Shown piece by piece: positions 26,403-34,047 of a stretch of DNA of 64,000 nt (position 1 is the stretch's first letter; every line of letters begins with the position of its first letter). A program made the translations under genes and the position numbers. The DNA is from Burkholderia sp. GAS332. GTDB taxonomy: Bacteria > Pseudomonadota > Gammaproteobacteria > Burkholderiales > Burkholderiaceae. The DNA lies in the NCBI GenBank assembly GCA_900142905.1, contig FSRV01000002.1, forward strand, positions 62,001 to 126,000. Direction: 5' to 3'. A model generated the notes under the pieces. That model was not told where the DNA came from and made no database searches. It worked only from the letters and a program-made list of their open reading frames with translations.

Positions 26403-27332
26403 ATGCTGCTCCGGCACATCCGCTACTTTCTGGCGGTCGCGGAACATCGCAATTTCACGCGCGCGGCCGAGGCGCTGCACGTGTCGCAGCCGACGCTGTC
26501 GCAACAGATCAGGCAGCTTGAGGACACGCTGTGCGTGCAGTTGCTCGACCGGTCCGGCCGGACGATCCAGCTGACCGACGCCGGCGCGGCTTATGTGCGC
26601 TACGCGCAGCGCGCGCTGCAAGACCTGGAGGCGGGCAGGCGAGCGATCCACGACGTGCAGGAATTGAGCCGCGGCTCGCTGCGTATCGCCATGACGCCGA
26701 CGTTCACCGCTTACCTGATCGGTCCGTTGCTGGAGAAGTACAACCGGCGCTATCCGAACATCACGCTGAACATCCTCGAAATGCCGCAGGAGCGGATGGA
26801 GACGTTGTTGAACGAAGATGCGCTCGAGGTCGGCATCGCGTTCAACGATACGCAGTCCCCCGACGTCGAGGCCCAGGTCCTTTTCGTCGAAGCCCTGGCG
26901 ATGGTGGTCGGTAAGTCCCATCCGCGTGCGAAGAAGCGCGCTGCATTGACGCTTGCCGAGTTCGAAAGCGAAGCGCTCGTGCTGCTCAACGAAGCGTTTG
27001 CTACCCGTCAGACCATCGATCGATATTGCAAACAACATGGCATCGCGCCGCGCATTGCCATGGAGGTCAATTCGATCAGCGCGGCGATCGAGATCGTGCA
27101 GCGTAGCGCGCTCGCCACGCTGCTACCGGCCGCGATAGCGCGCGCGCACAGCGAATTGTGTCTGGTACGCCTGGAGCCGGCGCTACCGCAGCGGACCGCT
27201 GCGCTGCTACTGCGCAAAGGCGCATATCGAACCGCGGCAGCGCGGGCATTCATCGCGCTTGCGCTTGAGGAAAGCGCGGCTGAGCCGGGGGCAACACGTT
27301 CGCCACGATGTGCCGAGGCGGCAAGGGCGTAA
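26403..27332 (+). CDS. cynR: LysR-type regulator of the cyanate operon
   Basis: The product has 309 residues. The N-terminal helix-turn-helix (about 1-60) has the LysR pattern HRNFTRAAEALHVSQPTLSQQIRQLE; the effector domain follows from about residue 90. Its divergent position next to cynTS makes it the likely cyanate-sensing activator CynR. The last 15 residues (GATRSPRCAEAARA) are low quality and overlap another reading frame at 27308-27433 that encodes a remnant of a different gene. The native C-terminus may therefore have been replaced by a junction. Confidence 0.88.
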   Translation: MLLRHIRYFLAVAEHRNFTRAAEALHVSQPTLSQQIRQLEDTLCVQLLDRSGRTIQLTDAGAAYVRYAQRALQDLEAGRRAIHDVQELSRGSLRIAMTPTFTAYLIGPLLEKYNRRYPNITLNILEMPQERMETLLNEDALEVGIAFNDTQSPDVEAQVLFVEALAMVVGKSHPRAKKRAALTLAEFESEALVLLNEAFATRQTIDRYCKQHGIAPRIAMEVNSISAAIEIVQRSALATLLPAAIARAHSELCLVRLEPALPQRTAALLLRKGAYRTAAARAFIALALEESAAEPGATRSPRCAEAARA

Positions 27333-27433
27333 CGTATAAAGAGGTGCTGTGTGATGTGTGTGACAAGCTCGACGTGAACTACAGCAAGAAATCGTCGGTC
27401 GAGATGATCAGCGAGTCGTTGGCGACTGCTTAG
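27308..27433 (+). pseudogene. Remnant of a UPF0174/YaaW-like (DUF3944) gene
   Basis: In a frame different from cynR, about 40 codons read RGGKGVTYKEVLCDVCDKLD, then VNYSKKSSVEMISESLATA and a TAG at 27431-27433. This matches from memory a conserved mid-protein block of UPF0174 proteins (G-x-G-V-x-Y-x-E-V-L-x-D-V-C-D-K-L). Both the beginning and the end of the family are missing. The fragment overlaps the 3' end of cynR by 25 bases, marking an old recombination joint. Confidence 0.5.
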
Positions 27434-27605
27434 GCAGCGCCTCTTTGTCGCAATGTCTCATTTAACAGGTTAGAAAATACGCTGATTCTTGTGGTCTTAA
27501 GGCAAGTTTTTTCCGAGCAGGCGTGGCGCAGCAGTTGGCGATGAAGCGGCTGCTCGGCGGTTGCAAACTTGTTCTTCTTAGTAGAACGAATCCGCAATCG
27601 AAGAC

Positions 27606-27632
27606 TTGACATTCCTAAGCTTCCCCTATACT
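27606..27632 (+). promoter_or_regulatory. Candidate sigma-70 promoter ahead of the repeat-peptide cassette
   Basis: A perfect -35 TTGACA (27606-27611) and a -10 TATACT (27627-27632) are separated by 15 bp, slightly short of the ideal 17. The predicted start near 27639 gives a leader of about 134 nt that contains two hairpins before the small gene at 27773. The rest of the 27434-27772 gap is AT-richer than its surroundings and holds no other gene. Confidence 0.45.
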
Positions 27633-27722
27633 TGCAAAGTGATTGAAATTCCAACGCCAACGCCGAGCAGTTAACGTATTGTTAGCGTATCCGTATTTCC
27701 GAGTTGCGCAGTCTGCGCGACC

Positions 27723-27752
27723 CGTCGGATCAACAGATCCGGCGTCTTTTTT
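27723..27752 (+). terminator. Terminator-like hairpin in the leader of the peptide gene
   Basis: The arms 27723-27731 and 27736-27744 pair over 9 bp (one G-U) around loop AACA, followed by TCTTTTTT to 27752. It lies between the candidate promoter and the ribosome site of the 27773 gene, so it is either an attenuator or the end of a short RNA of about 115 nt. A further GCGCAG/CTGCGC hairpin lies just upstream. Confidence 0.55.
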
Positions 27753-27772
27753 GAGTCGTATAGGAGGTAAGT

Positions 27773-27964
27773 ATGAGACATCAAATGGCATTCGGTGGCG
27801 GTGCGATTTCTCCCCAGGTGGCAAGACATATGCAGACGTTTGGAGGCGGGGCGATTTCTCCTGAAGTAGCGAAGCACATACATTCCAAGCATGAGCGCAC
27901 GACGGGGGCTGAACCATCTCCGCGTCGATCGCGCGTGGCTGTCCAACCCGTGGCGAAAAAATAA
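27773..27964 (+). CDS. 63-residue peptide with two 16-residue FGGGAISP repeats
   Basis: ATG 27773 follows a textbook AGGAGGT (27762-27768). Residues 6-21 and 22-37 are two repeats of the form (A/T)FGGGAISP(Q/E)VA(R/K)H(M/I)(Q/H). The DNA copies differ mainly at third codon positions (ttc/ttt, ggt/gga, ggt/ggg, ccc/cct, gtg/gta, cat/cac), which shows selection on the peptide. The remaining 26 residues are basic and polar. There is no signal peptide or membrane helix. I do not recognise a family; size, repetition and a dedicated partner gene 31 bp downstream recall a modified-peptide precursor, but that is inference. Confidence 0.72.
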   Translation: MRHQMAFGGGAISPQVARHMQTFGGGAISPEVAKHIHSKHERTTGAEPSPRRSRVAVQPVAKK

Positions 27965-27995
27965 GCGGGTCCGTCACAGCGAGTGGCGGACGATA

Positions 27996-28763
27996 ATGAG
28001 CCTTATAACGTTCCACAGGATATACCCGTCCGCCATCCCTCCGATGCGTGGTGATAAATCGGCTTTGGGATCACTGCCAGCGGCAGCGTTCCAGTACTGC
28101 GAGGCGATACGGACCGCCTCTTCATTTGGCTGGTACGTTTTTCCCCCGCTAGACATTGAACTCAAGTTTGATGGTGCCGAGGTCTTCTGCTTTGCCGAGG
28201 AATCCGGCTGGAATAAATTGTCGAGTCTTTATTTCGAAGATGAATTCTGGCGCGAATGGGATCGCTTCGCACCAGACGATATGAAGGGATATCGCATTCC
28301 CTATCTGACCACATTGTTCGTGCCGGGCATTGTTCAAATATGGAGTGGGCTGCTTGTCAGCACTGCTTCGGACTACAGCGTACTCGTTAGGCCGCTCGCC
28401 AACGTAGTTTCACATCGTGGATACCAGGTATATGAAGGGATTGTGGAAACCGACCGGTTCGCGCCGTGTCCGTTGTTTATAAATATCAGGTTAATAGACA
28501 CTTCCCGGGCGATCGAGGTCGTCCAAAGGGATCCGCTCTTCCAGGTGCAAGCCATACATCGCTCATGTTATGCAGACGGGGGCGCATACGCGGAAAAGAT
28601 CGGTCTGGGACCACCGGACGGAGTGACCCACGGTATGAGTGCAACTGAATGGGATGGCTTGCGATCGACGATCAGAAGCGCGCAACCGTTACGGGACAGC
28701 CAGATAGGACGTTACGGTGCAGCGGTACGAAAGCGGGCCAAGGGGCAGGAGAATATCGACTGA
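27996..28763 (+). CDS. DUF6065-like protein partnering the repeat peptide
   Basis: The product has 255 residues from ATG 27996 and no signal peptide. It opens MSLITFHRIYPSAIPPMRGD, and has aromatic-rich blocks FGWYVFPPLDIELKFDG (about 47-63), VQIWSGLLVSTASDYSVLVR (about 110-129) and YEGIVETDRF. These match from memory the uncharacterised family called DUF6065; no catalytic motif is known to me. It starts 31 bp after the repeat-peptide gene and is surely read with it. Base composition is lower in GC than flanking core genes, consistent with transfer. It converges on the EamA transporter gene 52 bp away. Confidence 0.7.
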   Translation: MSLITFHRIYPSAIPPMRGDKSALGSLPAAAFQYCEAIRTASSFGWYVFPPLDIELKFDGAEVFCFAEESGWNKLSSLYFEDEFWREWDRFAPDDMKGYRIPYLTTLFVPGIVQIWSGLLVSTASDYSVLVRPLANVVSHRGYQVYEGIVETDRFAPCPLFINIRLIDTSRAIEVVQRDPLFQVQAIHRSCYADGGAYAEKIGLGPPDGVTHGMSATEWDGLRSTIRSAQPLRDSQIGRYGAAVRKRAKGQENID

Positions 28764-28815
28764 ATCGGCCGTGGTCGCTGAAGAGCGGGTTGCGGACCTT
28801 CCGGCCTCGGCAACT

Positions 28816-29733
28816 TCAAATGCGTGCTGCGAGAATCACGCCTGCTACTGCAATGCCTCCACCGATTAGCATGCTTGGCACAAGCGGTTCGCTGAGCAGC
28901 AGCACGCCAAAAATTGCGCCGAAAACCGGTACGAAATTGTTGTACAGGGCGACATGAGCTGCGCCGAACTGGCGCAAATTGATTGCATACAAGACAAACG
29001 CGAGAGCGGTGCCGAGAACCCCGAGCCAAATCAGAGAAATGCACACCAATGGCGTAAAAGCGCTGAGTCGCAAAGCCGACCACTCCGTGGTCGATGCGAT
29101 GCAAAGCAGGAGGGTTCCCCAATATGCGGCGTAGGTCGTTGATGCTAACGGCGTCAGACCAAGTTTTTTGATAGTGATGCGACCGATTAAAGTGTATGCA
29201 GCCCAGACACATGCAGCGGCGAACATCATCAGTTCGCCGCGACCCACGGCCTGACCGTATTGCCAGTTCAAATCGCCGTGGGATACAACGACCCAAACGC
29301 CGGCCAAAGCAATGACCACCCCTAGCCATCGGCGGGCGCTTAGTTTCTCACCAAGGAGCACTGACGCGAGCGCGATGGTTACGATAGGGTTAAGCGAAAT
29401 AATCAGTGAGGCGCGGCTGGCGGGGAGACGTCCAAGAGCGCCGATAACAAGCAGGCTGTAACCGAATACCCCCGTGGCGCCCAAAGCTACCGTGGCAACA
29501 ATTTGACGCCTATTGAGTCTGGGCAGGGCGCCTTCAATTATGCGCGTTGCGAAAGCCAGCGCGATACAAGCCAGCAGGTAACGCGCCACAGAGGCCGTAG
29601 CCGGTGGAATCTCGCGCGCGACAATTCGACCCGCGACAAACGTGCTCCCCCAGATTACCGGCACAGCAAGGAGTCGCAAGTGGACCAAAAACCGATCGAG
29701 GCGAGTATCGGAAGATACAAGTTGGTCTTTCAT
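28816..29733 (-). CDS. EamA/DMT-family exporter
   Basis: The product has 305 residues with about ten membrane helices arranged as two EamA repeats; the first begins VPVIWGSTFVAGRIVAREIPP, the second includes AACVWAAYTLIGRI. Such drug/metabolite transporters export amino acids, nucleosides or toxic compounds; substrate unknown. ATG 29733 has GGAG six bases upstream, while the earlier ATG 29745 overlaps that ribosome site, so 29733 is preferred. It ends 52 bp from the convergent DUF6065-like gene; whether it exports that cassette's product is speculative, given the opposite strand. Confidence 0.85.
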   Translation of the reverse strand: MKDQLVSSDTRLDRFLVHLRLLAVPVIWGSTFVAGRIVAREIPPATASVARYLLACIALAFATRIIEGALPRLNRRQIVATVALGATGVFGYSLLVIGALGRLPASRASLIISLNPIVTIALASVLLGEKLSARRWLGVVIALAGVWVVVSHGDLNWQYGQAVGRGELMMFAAACVWAAYTLIGRITIKKLGLTPLASTTYAAYWGTLLLCIASTTEWSALRLSAFTPLVCISLIWLGVLGTALAFVLYAINLRQFGAAHVALYNNFVPVFGAIFGVLLLSEPLVPSMLIGGGIAVAGVILAARI

Positions 29734-29925
29734 GGACTTCTCCATTACGCCGCGTCAATTCTGCTTGCGCTTCGAGCGATCCGCTCGTGCCCATCGCCTT
29801 ACCATTCAATTCGATGCTCTTCCTCGAGCACACGGGGACTCATCGCGTTGAACAGTTGACATTCTGCCTAAATCGGCAGCTCGAGCATGTAATGCAACAC
29901 GCAGCCGTAGCCAGGTCGTACGCCA

Positions 29926-30819
29926 CTATTTTGTGTGGTTGGCGTGATCTTCGAACGCGGAGACGATGCCCTCAATCATGGCTGCGATGCGTGCGGTATG
30001 CCGAAGGTCCTGATGCGTGACGAGCCAGATTTCGTAGACTGCCCCACGTGCAGGTTCCGGCCATAGCTGCACGAGGCCGTCGAGTTCAGCCAGATGCATC
30101 GGAAGCTCACCGATGCCGAGGCCGGCCTTGACCGCGGTACGCAGCATGAGGCTGGAATTGAAGGTCGAAACGATGCGCCCCGCGTGTACTGGTTCGCCAG
30201 CCAGAGTGGGTGATGTGGGTGATCGACTACCGGTCCAGTTTCCCTGATAGACGACAAGATCGTGACCCGCAAATGCGGAGCCAGGGGCGGGCTTGCCGTG
30301 CTGCTCGAGATAGGCCTTCGATGCAAAGAGCGCCATGGGCCAGCGAGCCAGGCGCCGCGCGATCAGATCGGGATTGTCCGGCCTGACTGAGCGGACCGCG
30401 ATATCCGCTTCACGCTTTGCCAGATTGAGCATGCGCGTCGACGTGTCCAGCAGGACGCGCACTTCGGGATGCGCAGCATGCAGGCGTTCGATGGCGGGAA
30501 ACAGGAATTCGAGCGCGATCGAGTCGGTGCTGGTGACTCTTACGTCGCCCGCCAGCCGTGTATCCGTGCCTTGAGTTTGTCTGACGAGTTCGTGTGCGGA
30601 GTGTTCCATTTTCTCCGCTGATCTCAGCGCGGTTTCGCCTGCGGCGGTCAACGCGTAACCCTCAGAGGTGCGCAGGAAGAGGGTTGCACGCAGGGCGTGC
30701 TCGAGTGCCGCAATCCGTCTGCCGACCGTCGCCTGATCGAGGTTGAGTGTCCTCGCCGCTCCACGGAGTGTTTTTTCGCGCTCCACCGCGAGAAACACGC
30801 GCGCGTCATCCCAGTTCAT
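29926..30819 (-). CDS. LysR-type transcriptional regulator
   Basis: The product has 297 residues from ATG 30819, behind AAGGGGG. The helix-turn-helix (about 15-45) reads KTLRGAARTLNLDQATVGRR, a form common in one-component regulators of oxidoreductases. An effector-binding domain follows. It is divergent from the quinone oxidoreductase at 30972, with a near-perfect palindrome at 30834-30851 between them, 15 bp upstream of its own start codon, so it probably represses itself and controls the oxidoreductase. Confidence 0.9.
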   Translation of the reverse strand: MNWDDARVFLAVEREKTLRGAARTLNLDQATVGRRIAALEHALRATLFLRTSEGYALTAAGETALRSAEKMEHSAHELVRQTQGTDTRLAGDVRVTSTDSIALEFLFPAIERLHAAHPEVRVLLDTSTRMLNLAKREADIAVRSVRPDNPDLIARRLARWPMALFASKAYLEQHGKPAPGSAFAGHDLVVYQGNWTGSRSPTSPTLAGEPVHAGRIVSTFNSSLMLRTAVKAGLGIGELPMHLAELDGLVQLWPEPARGAVYEIWLVTHQDLRHTARIAAMIEGIVSAFEDHANHTK

Positions 30820-30833
30820 CGTTCTGTCCCCCT

Positions 30834-30851
30834 TGATGCAATTTTGCATCA
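30834..30851. promoter_or_regulatory. Palindromic LysR-type operator
   Basis: TGATGCAATTTTGCATCA has perfect 8-base arms around a TT centre and contains the LysR T-N11-A pattern. It lies between the divergent LysR gene and the quinone oxidoreductase gene, next to the LysR ribosome site. Confidence 0.65.
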
Positions 30852-30971
30852 GACCACGTGAATAATGCCGCGCGAATTCATCAATGTCGACTCCTATACT
30901 GAGCGCAAGAGTTCCTCGTTCAGTGATCCGACCGGATCAATCGAGCCTCATCTATCGAAGGAGTGGTATCC

Positions 30972-32003
30972 ATGTCTGCTTCAACTTATCGCGTGCCGTC
31001 GTCCATGATGGCCATTGAGATCAAACAGCCCGGCGGTCCTGAGGTTCTGGTGCCGACTACGCGCCCTGTGCCGATGCCGATCGCCGATCAGGTTCTGATC
31101 CGCATCCACGCGGCTGCCGTGAACGGTCCGGACGTTTTCCAGCGCAAAGGGCTGTATGATCCGCCCCCCGGCGCTTCGGACATTCCTGGGCTGGAAGTGG
31201 CGGGTCAAGTGGTTGCCGTTGGCGCCGACGTGTCCCAATTCCGGATCGGCGAACTGGTGTGTGCGTTGATTCCCGGCGGTGGCTACGCAGAATATGCCGT
31301 CGCGCACGCCTGCAACACGATGCATATCCCCAAAGGCCTGACGTTGGTGGAGGCGGGGGCCATGCCCGAAACGTTTATGACGGTATGGCTGAACCTGTTC
31401 CAGCGCGGCAAGCTGGTTGCCGGCGAATCGGTGTTGATCCATGGCGGCGCGTCAGGTATCGGGACCACGGCGACCATGCTGGCGAAGGCATTCGGCGCTG
31501 CGAAAATCATCACGACAGTGGGCTCGCAGGCGCATCGGGAGGCCAGCCTGGCGCTAGGCGCGGACCTCGCGATCGATTATCGCGAGAAAGATTTCGTCGC
31601 CGAAACGAAGCGGTTTACCGATGAAAGAGGCGTCGACGTGATCCTCGACATCATTGCCGGCGACTACGTGGCGAGAAACTATGAAGCCGCCGCCATGGAC
31701 GGACGGATCCTCCAGGTGGGCGTGATCAAGGGGCCGGCGAAGGATCTTAACCTCGTGCCGATGTTGACGAAACGTCTGACGCATATGGGCTCGACATTGC
31801 GATCGCGCACATCCGCGGACAAGGCGACCATCGTCAATGAACTCGAGAAGCATGTCTGGCCGCACATCGAGAGCGGCAAGATCAAGCCGGTTGTCTACAA
31901 GACCTTTGAGCTGGCCGACGCTCGTGGCGCTCACGAGCTGATTGATTCCGGCACACACTTTGGAAAGATTGTCCTTACGACAGGTGCCGATCTCATTGGC
32001 TAA
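30972..32003 (+). CDS. NAD(P)H-quinone oxidoreductase, zinc-free MDR (PIG3 type)
   Basis: The product has 343 residues from ATG 30972, with AAGGAG eight bases upstream. It is a medium-chain reductase without zinc cysteines. Motifs include AAVNGPDVFQRKGLYDPPPG, typical of the PIG3/TP53I3 branch, PETFMTVW, and the cofactor loop HGGASGIGTTA. It should reduce quinones or related electrophiles with NADPH in the cytoplasm. It is controlled in all likelihood by the divergent LysR gene. Its end faces the flavin monooxygenase gene 83 bp away. Confidence 0.88.
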   Translation: MSASTYRVPSSMMAIEIKQPGGPEVLVPTTRPVPMPIADQVLIRIHAAAVNGPDVFQRKGLYDPPPGASDIPGLEVAGQVVAVGADVSQFRIGELVCALIPGGGYAEYAVAHACNTMHIPKGLTLVEAGAMPETFMTVWLNLFQRGKLVAGESVLIHGGASGIGTTATMLAKAFGAAKIITTVGSQAHREASLALGADLAIDYREKDFVAETKRFTDERGVDVILDIIAGDYVARNYEAAAMDGRILQVGVIKGPAKDLNLVPMLTKRLTHMGSTLRSRTSADKATIVNELEKHVWPHIESGKIKPVVYKTFELADARGAHELIDSGTHFGKIVLTTGADLIG

Positions 32004-32086
32004 AGCCTGGCTTGCAGCCAACGCGGAGGGTGCAAGCCTCTTGCCGGTTTCGTGATGAACCTCAAGAGATTGCGCCGGCAGCACAG

Positions 32087-33220
32087 CTACTTGACCGGCT
32101 GGTTATTGCTGAAGAAATCAACCAGGCTCTGAGGCGCGTTGGAGCCGAGACACACGTTGAGGATTCTTTCCGACTCCGCAGCTTCGGATGCGCTGCGGGG
32201 AAAGAGGTCCTTTTCATACGCGATCAGCGCGGCCTCAACGTCACCGGGGTGGGCGGCGATGGCCTTGCCAAGTTCGGCGCCGTCGAACATGGCGAGATTG
32301 GCCCCTTCGCCAGACGGGGTCATCAGGTGCGCCGCATCGCCGAGCAGGGTCACCCCGGGCACGCGAGCCCATCGGTGTTCGACGGGGAGCGCATGAATCG
32401 GACGAGGCACAGGGTCAGTCTCACCGTCGGTGATGAGTGCCGTCAACTCCGGAGCCCAGCCGTCGAATTCCTCGGCGACACGGGTCAACGCAGTCACAGG
32501 ATCGGAGAAGTCGATGCTGTCAATCCAGTCCTTTGGCTTGTTCAACTCCACGTACGTGTGGAGCACGCCATTGGGCTCGCGGTGCGCGGCGATGCCTTTT
32601 CCCGGCGCCAGCGCAAACAGCGCGCCATCGCCAACGGCTGCCGCGCTCGCCTTGTGACGGGTGTCGCTGTCAAACAGGTATGTCTCGATGAATGACGTGC
32701 CGACATACGCCGGCTTCGCCTCGGAAAGAAGTGGACGAACTCTCGACCAGGCACCGTCGGCCCCAACGAGGAGATCGGCAGTCACGGCTGCGCCGTTAGC
32801 AAAGGTCAACACGTGCCGCCCGCCGCCGCGCGCAGACACCTCTGTGACTTTGTGTCCCCAGCGGATCGTGCCGACAGGCAGTGAGTCAAGCAGAATCCGG
32901 CGAAGCGCTCCTCGGGGTACCTCAGGTCGACCGCCTGTGCCATCGTCGGGATCTTCAAACAGGACATGGCCATCCTTGTCGAGTACCCGCGTTGCCTGAC
33001 CGCCAGCATGAATGATCTCGAGGAATTGATCGAAGAGTCCCGCTGCCTTGAGCGCGAGCTGCCCGTTGTTTTCGTGGATATCCAGCATGCCCCCCTGCGC
33101 TCGCGCGTTTGCCGAGGCTTCCGCTTCGTAGACCGTCGCGGCGATGCCATGGACGTGAAGCACCCGGGCAAGCGTCAATCCACCGAGCCCCGCACCGACG
33201 ATCGCAACTGAAGTATTCAT
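32087..33220 (-). CDS. FAD-dependent monooxygenase, TetX-like
   Basis: The product has 377 residues. The FAD site GAGLGGLTLARVL lies at residues 9-21, the middle DG motif GADGAWSRVRP near 155, and the second FAD motif GDAAHLMTPSGEGAN near 290. Overall pattern (GGMLDIHENNGQLALK) matches the TetX branch of aromatic hydroxylases, which inactivate tetracyclines, but chromosomal relatives act on other or unknown compounds. Divergence from a TetR-type regulator with twin operators fits an inducible detoxification enzyme. Tetracycline activity is not implied. Confidence 0.87.
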   Translation of the reverse strand: MNTSVAIVGAGLGGLTLARVLHVHGIAATVYEAEASANARAQGGMLDIHENNGQLALKAAGLFDQFLEIIHAGGQATRVLDKDGHVLFEDPDDGTGGRPEVPRGALRRILLDSLPVGTIRWGHKVTEVSARGGGRHVLTFANGAAVTADLLVGADGAWSRVRPLLSEAKPAYVGTSFIETYLFDSDTRHKASAAAVGDGALFALAPGKGIAAHREPNGVLHTYVELNKPKDWIDSIDFSDPVTALTRVAEEFDGWAPELTALITDGETDPVPRPIHALPVEHRWARVPGVTLLGDAAHLMTPSGEGANLAMFDGAELGKAIAAHPGDVEAALIAYEKDLFPRSASEAAESERILNVCLGSNAPQSLVDFFSNNQPVK

Positions 33221-33272
33221 CCTGTTTCCCTGGTGATCGGAGGTCGCCCTGAACCTATACTGCGGACAGACG

Positions 33273-33315
33273 TATGGAACGTCATTCCATAGTAATATTG
33301 GAACAACATTCCATA
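33273..33315. promoter_or_regulatory. Twin TetR-type operators
   Basis: TATGGAACGTCATTCCATA (33273-33291) is an inverted repeat of TATGGAA/TTCCATA around CGTCA. A second copy, ATTGGAACAACATTCCATA, lies at 33297-33315 with centres 24 bp apart. Both fall between the divergent monooxygenase and TetR genes, and the second ends 16 bp before the TetR start. Confidence 0.75.
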
Positions 33316-33331
33316 AGTGTCAAGATGAGGC

Positions 33332-34012
33332 ATGGCAAAGAAAGCACGTAGCGCTCAACGTCGGGAGGAGTCGCTCTCGCCCGATCAAATCATTGAGGCA
33401 TCGATCGAGCTCCTCGATTGCGGTGGAGAGAGGGGGCTGACGTTCCGCGCCCTGTCCGAGCGGCTCGCCACCGGTCCTGGTGCTATTTACTGGCACATCT
33501 CCAGCAAGAGCGATCTGCTGACCGCCGCGTGCGACGCCATCGTCGCGCGCACGATGAACGCGCCCGTGGACGGTTCGACGCCGAAAGCAACCATTCGCGC
33601 GCTCGCGCTGGCCATGTTCGACGCGATCGACGAGCATCCGTGGGTTGGCTCAGCGCTGACACGTGCCCCCGGGCAGTTGCCGACAGTACGTGTTCTCGAA
33701 CGCCTCGGCCAGCAGCTGCGCGCGCTGGGTGTGCCGGCCGAAGAAGAGTGGGCGACGGTGTCCGCATTGCTGAGCTACATCCTTGGCGTCGGTGGACAGA
33801 ATGCGGCGAACACGCATTTCGCTCGGGAGCAAGGCCTCGATAGATCCAACTTTCTAGACGAGGTGTCGACTGTGTGGTCTCAGCTCGATCCGCAGGAGTA
33901 CCCGTTCACCCGCAGCGTCGCCAGACAGTTGCGCGTTCACGACGACCGTGTCGATTTTCTCGCCGGAATCGATCTCATGCTTCGCGGGATCGAGTCAGCG
34001 GGCGGTCGCTGA
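33332..34012 (+). CDS. TetR-family regulator with tetracyclin-repressor C-terminal domain
   Basis: The product has 226 residues. The helix-turn-helix (about 15-65) includes LTFRALSERLATGPGAIYWHISSKSDLL, as in classical TetR proteins. The C-terminal half fits the TetR_C ligand-binding domain (ALSYILGVGGQNAA). It most likely represses the divergent flavin monooxygenase and itself through the two palindromes at 33273-33315. The start ATG 33332 has GAGG immediately before it, an unusually short spacing. It converges on the glycine-rich protein gene. Confidence 0.88.
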   Translation: MAKKARSAQRREESLSPDQIIEASIELLDCGGERGLTFRALSERLATGPGAIYWHISSKSDLLTAACDAIVARTMNAPVDGSTPKATIRALALAMFDAIDEHPWVGSALTRAPGQLPTVRVLERLGQQLRALGVPAEEEWATVSALLSYILGVGGQNAANTHFAREQGLDRSNFLDEVSTVWSQLDPQEYPFTRSVARQLRVHDDRVDFLAGIDLMLRGIESAGGR

Positions 34013-34047
34013 TCTGATCGGCGTGGAAATCCCGGTGTGCTAAGGGA

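Noticed and set aside
32087..33220. Call of the flavin monooxygenase as a tetracycline-resistance enzyme
   Set aside because: Only general TetX-branch motifs are visible; many chromosomal relatives do not act on tetracyclines, so a resistance claim is not supported.
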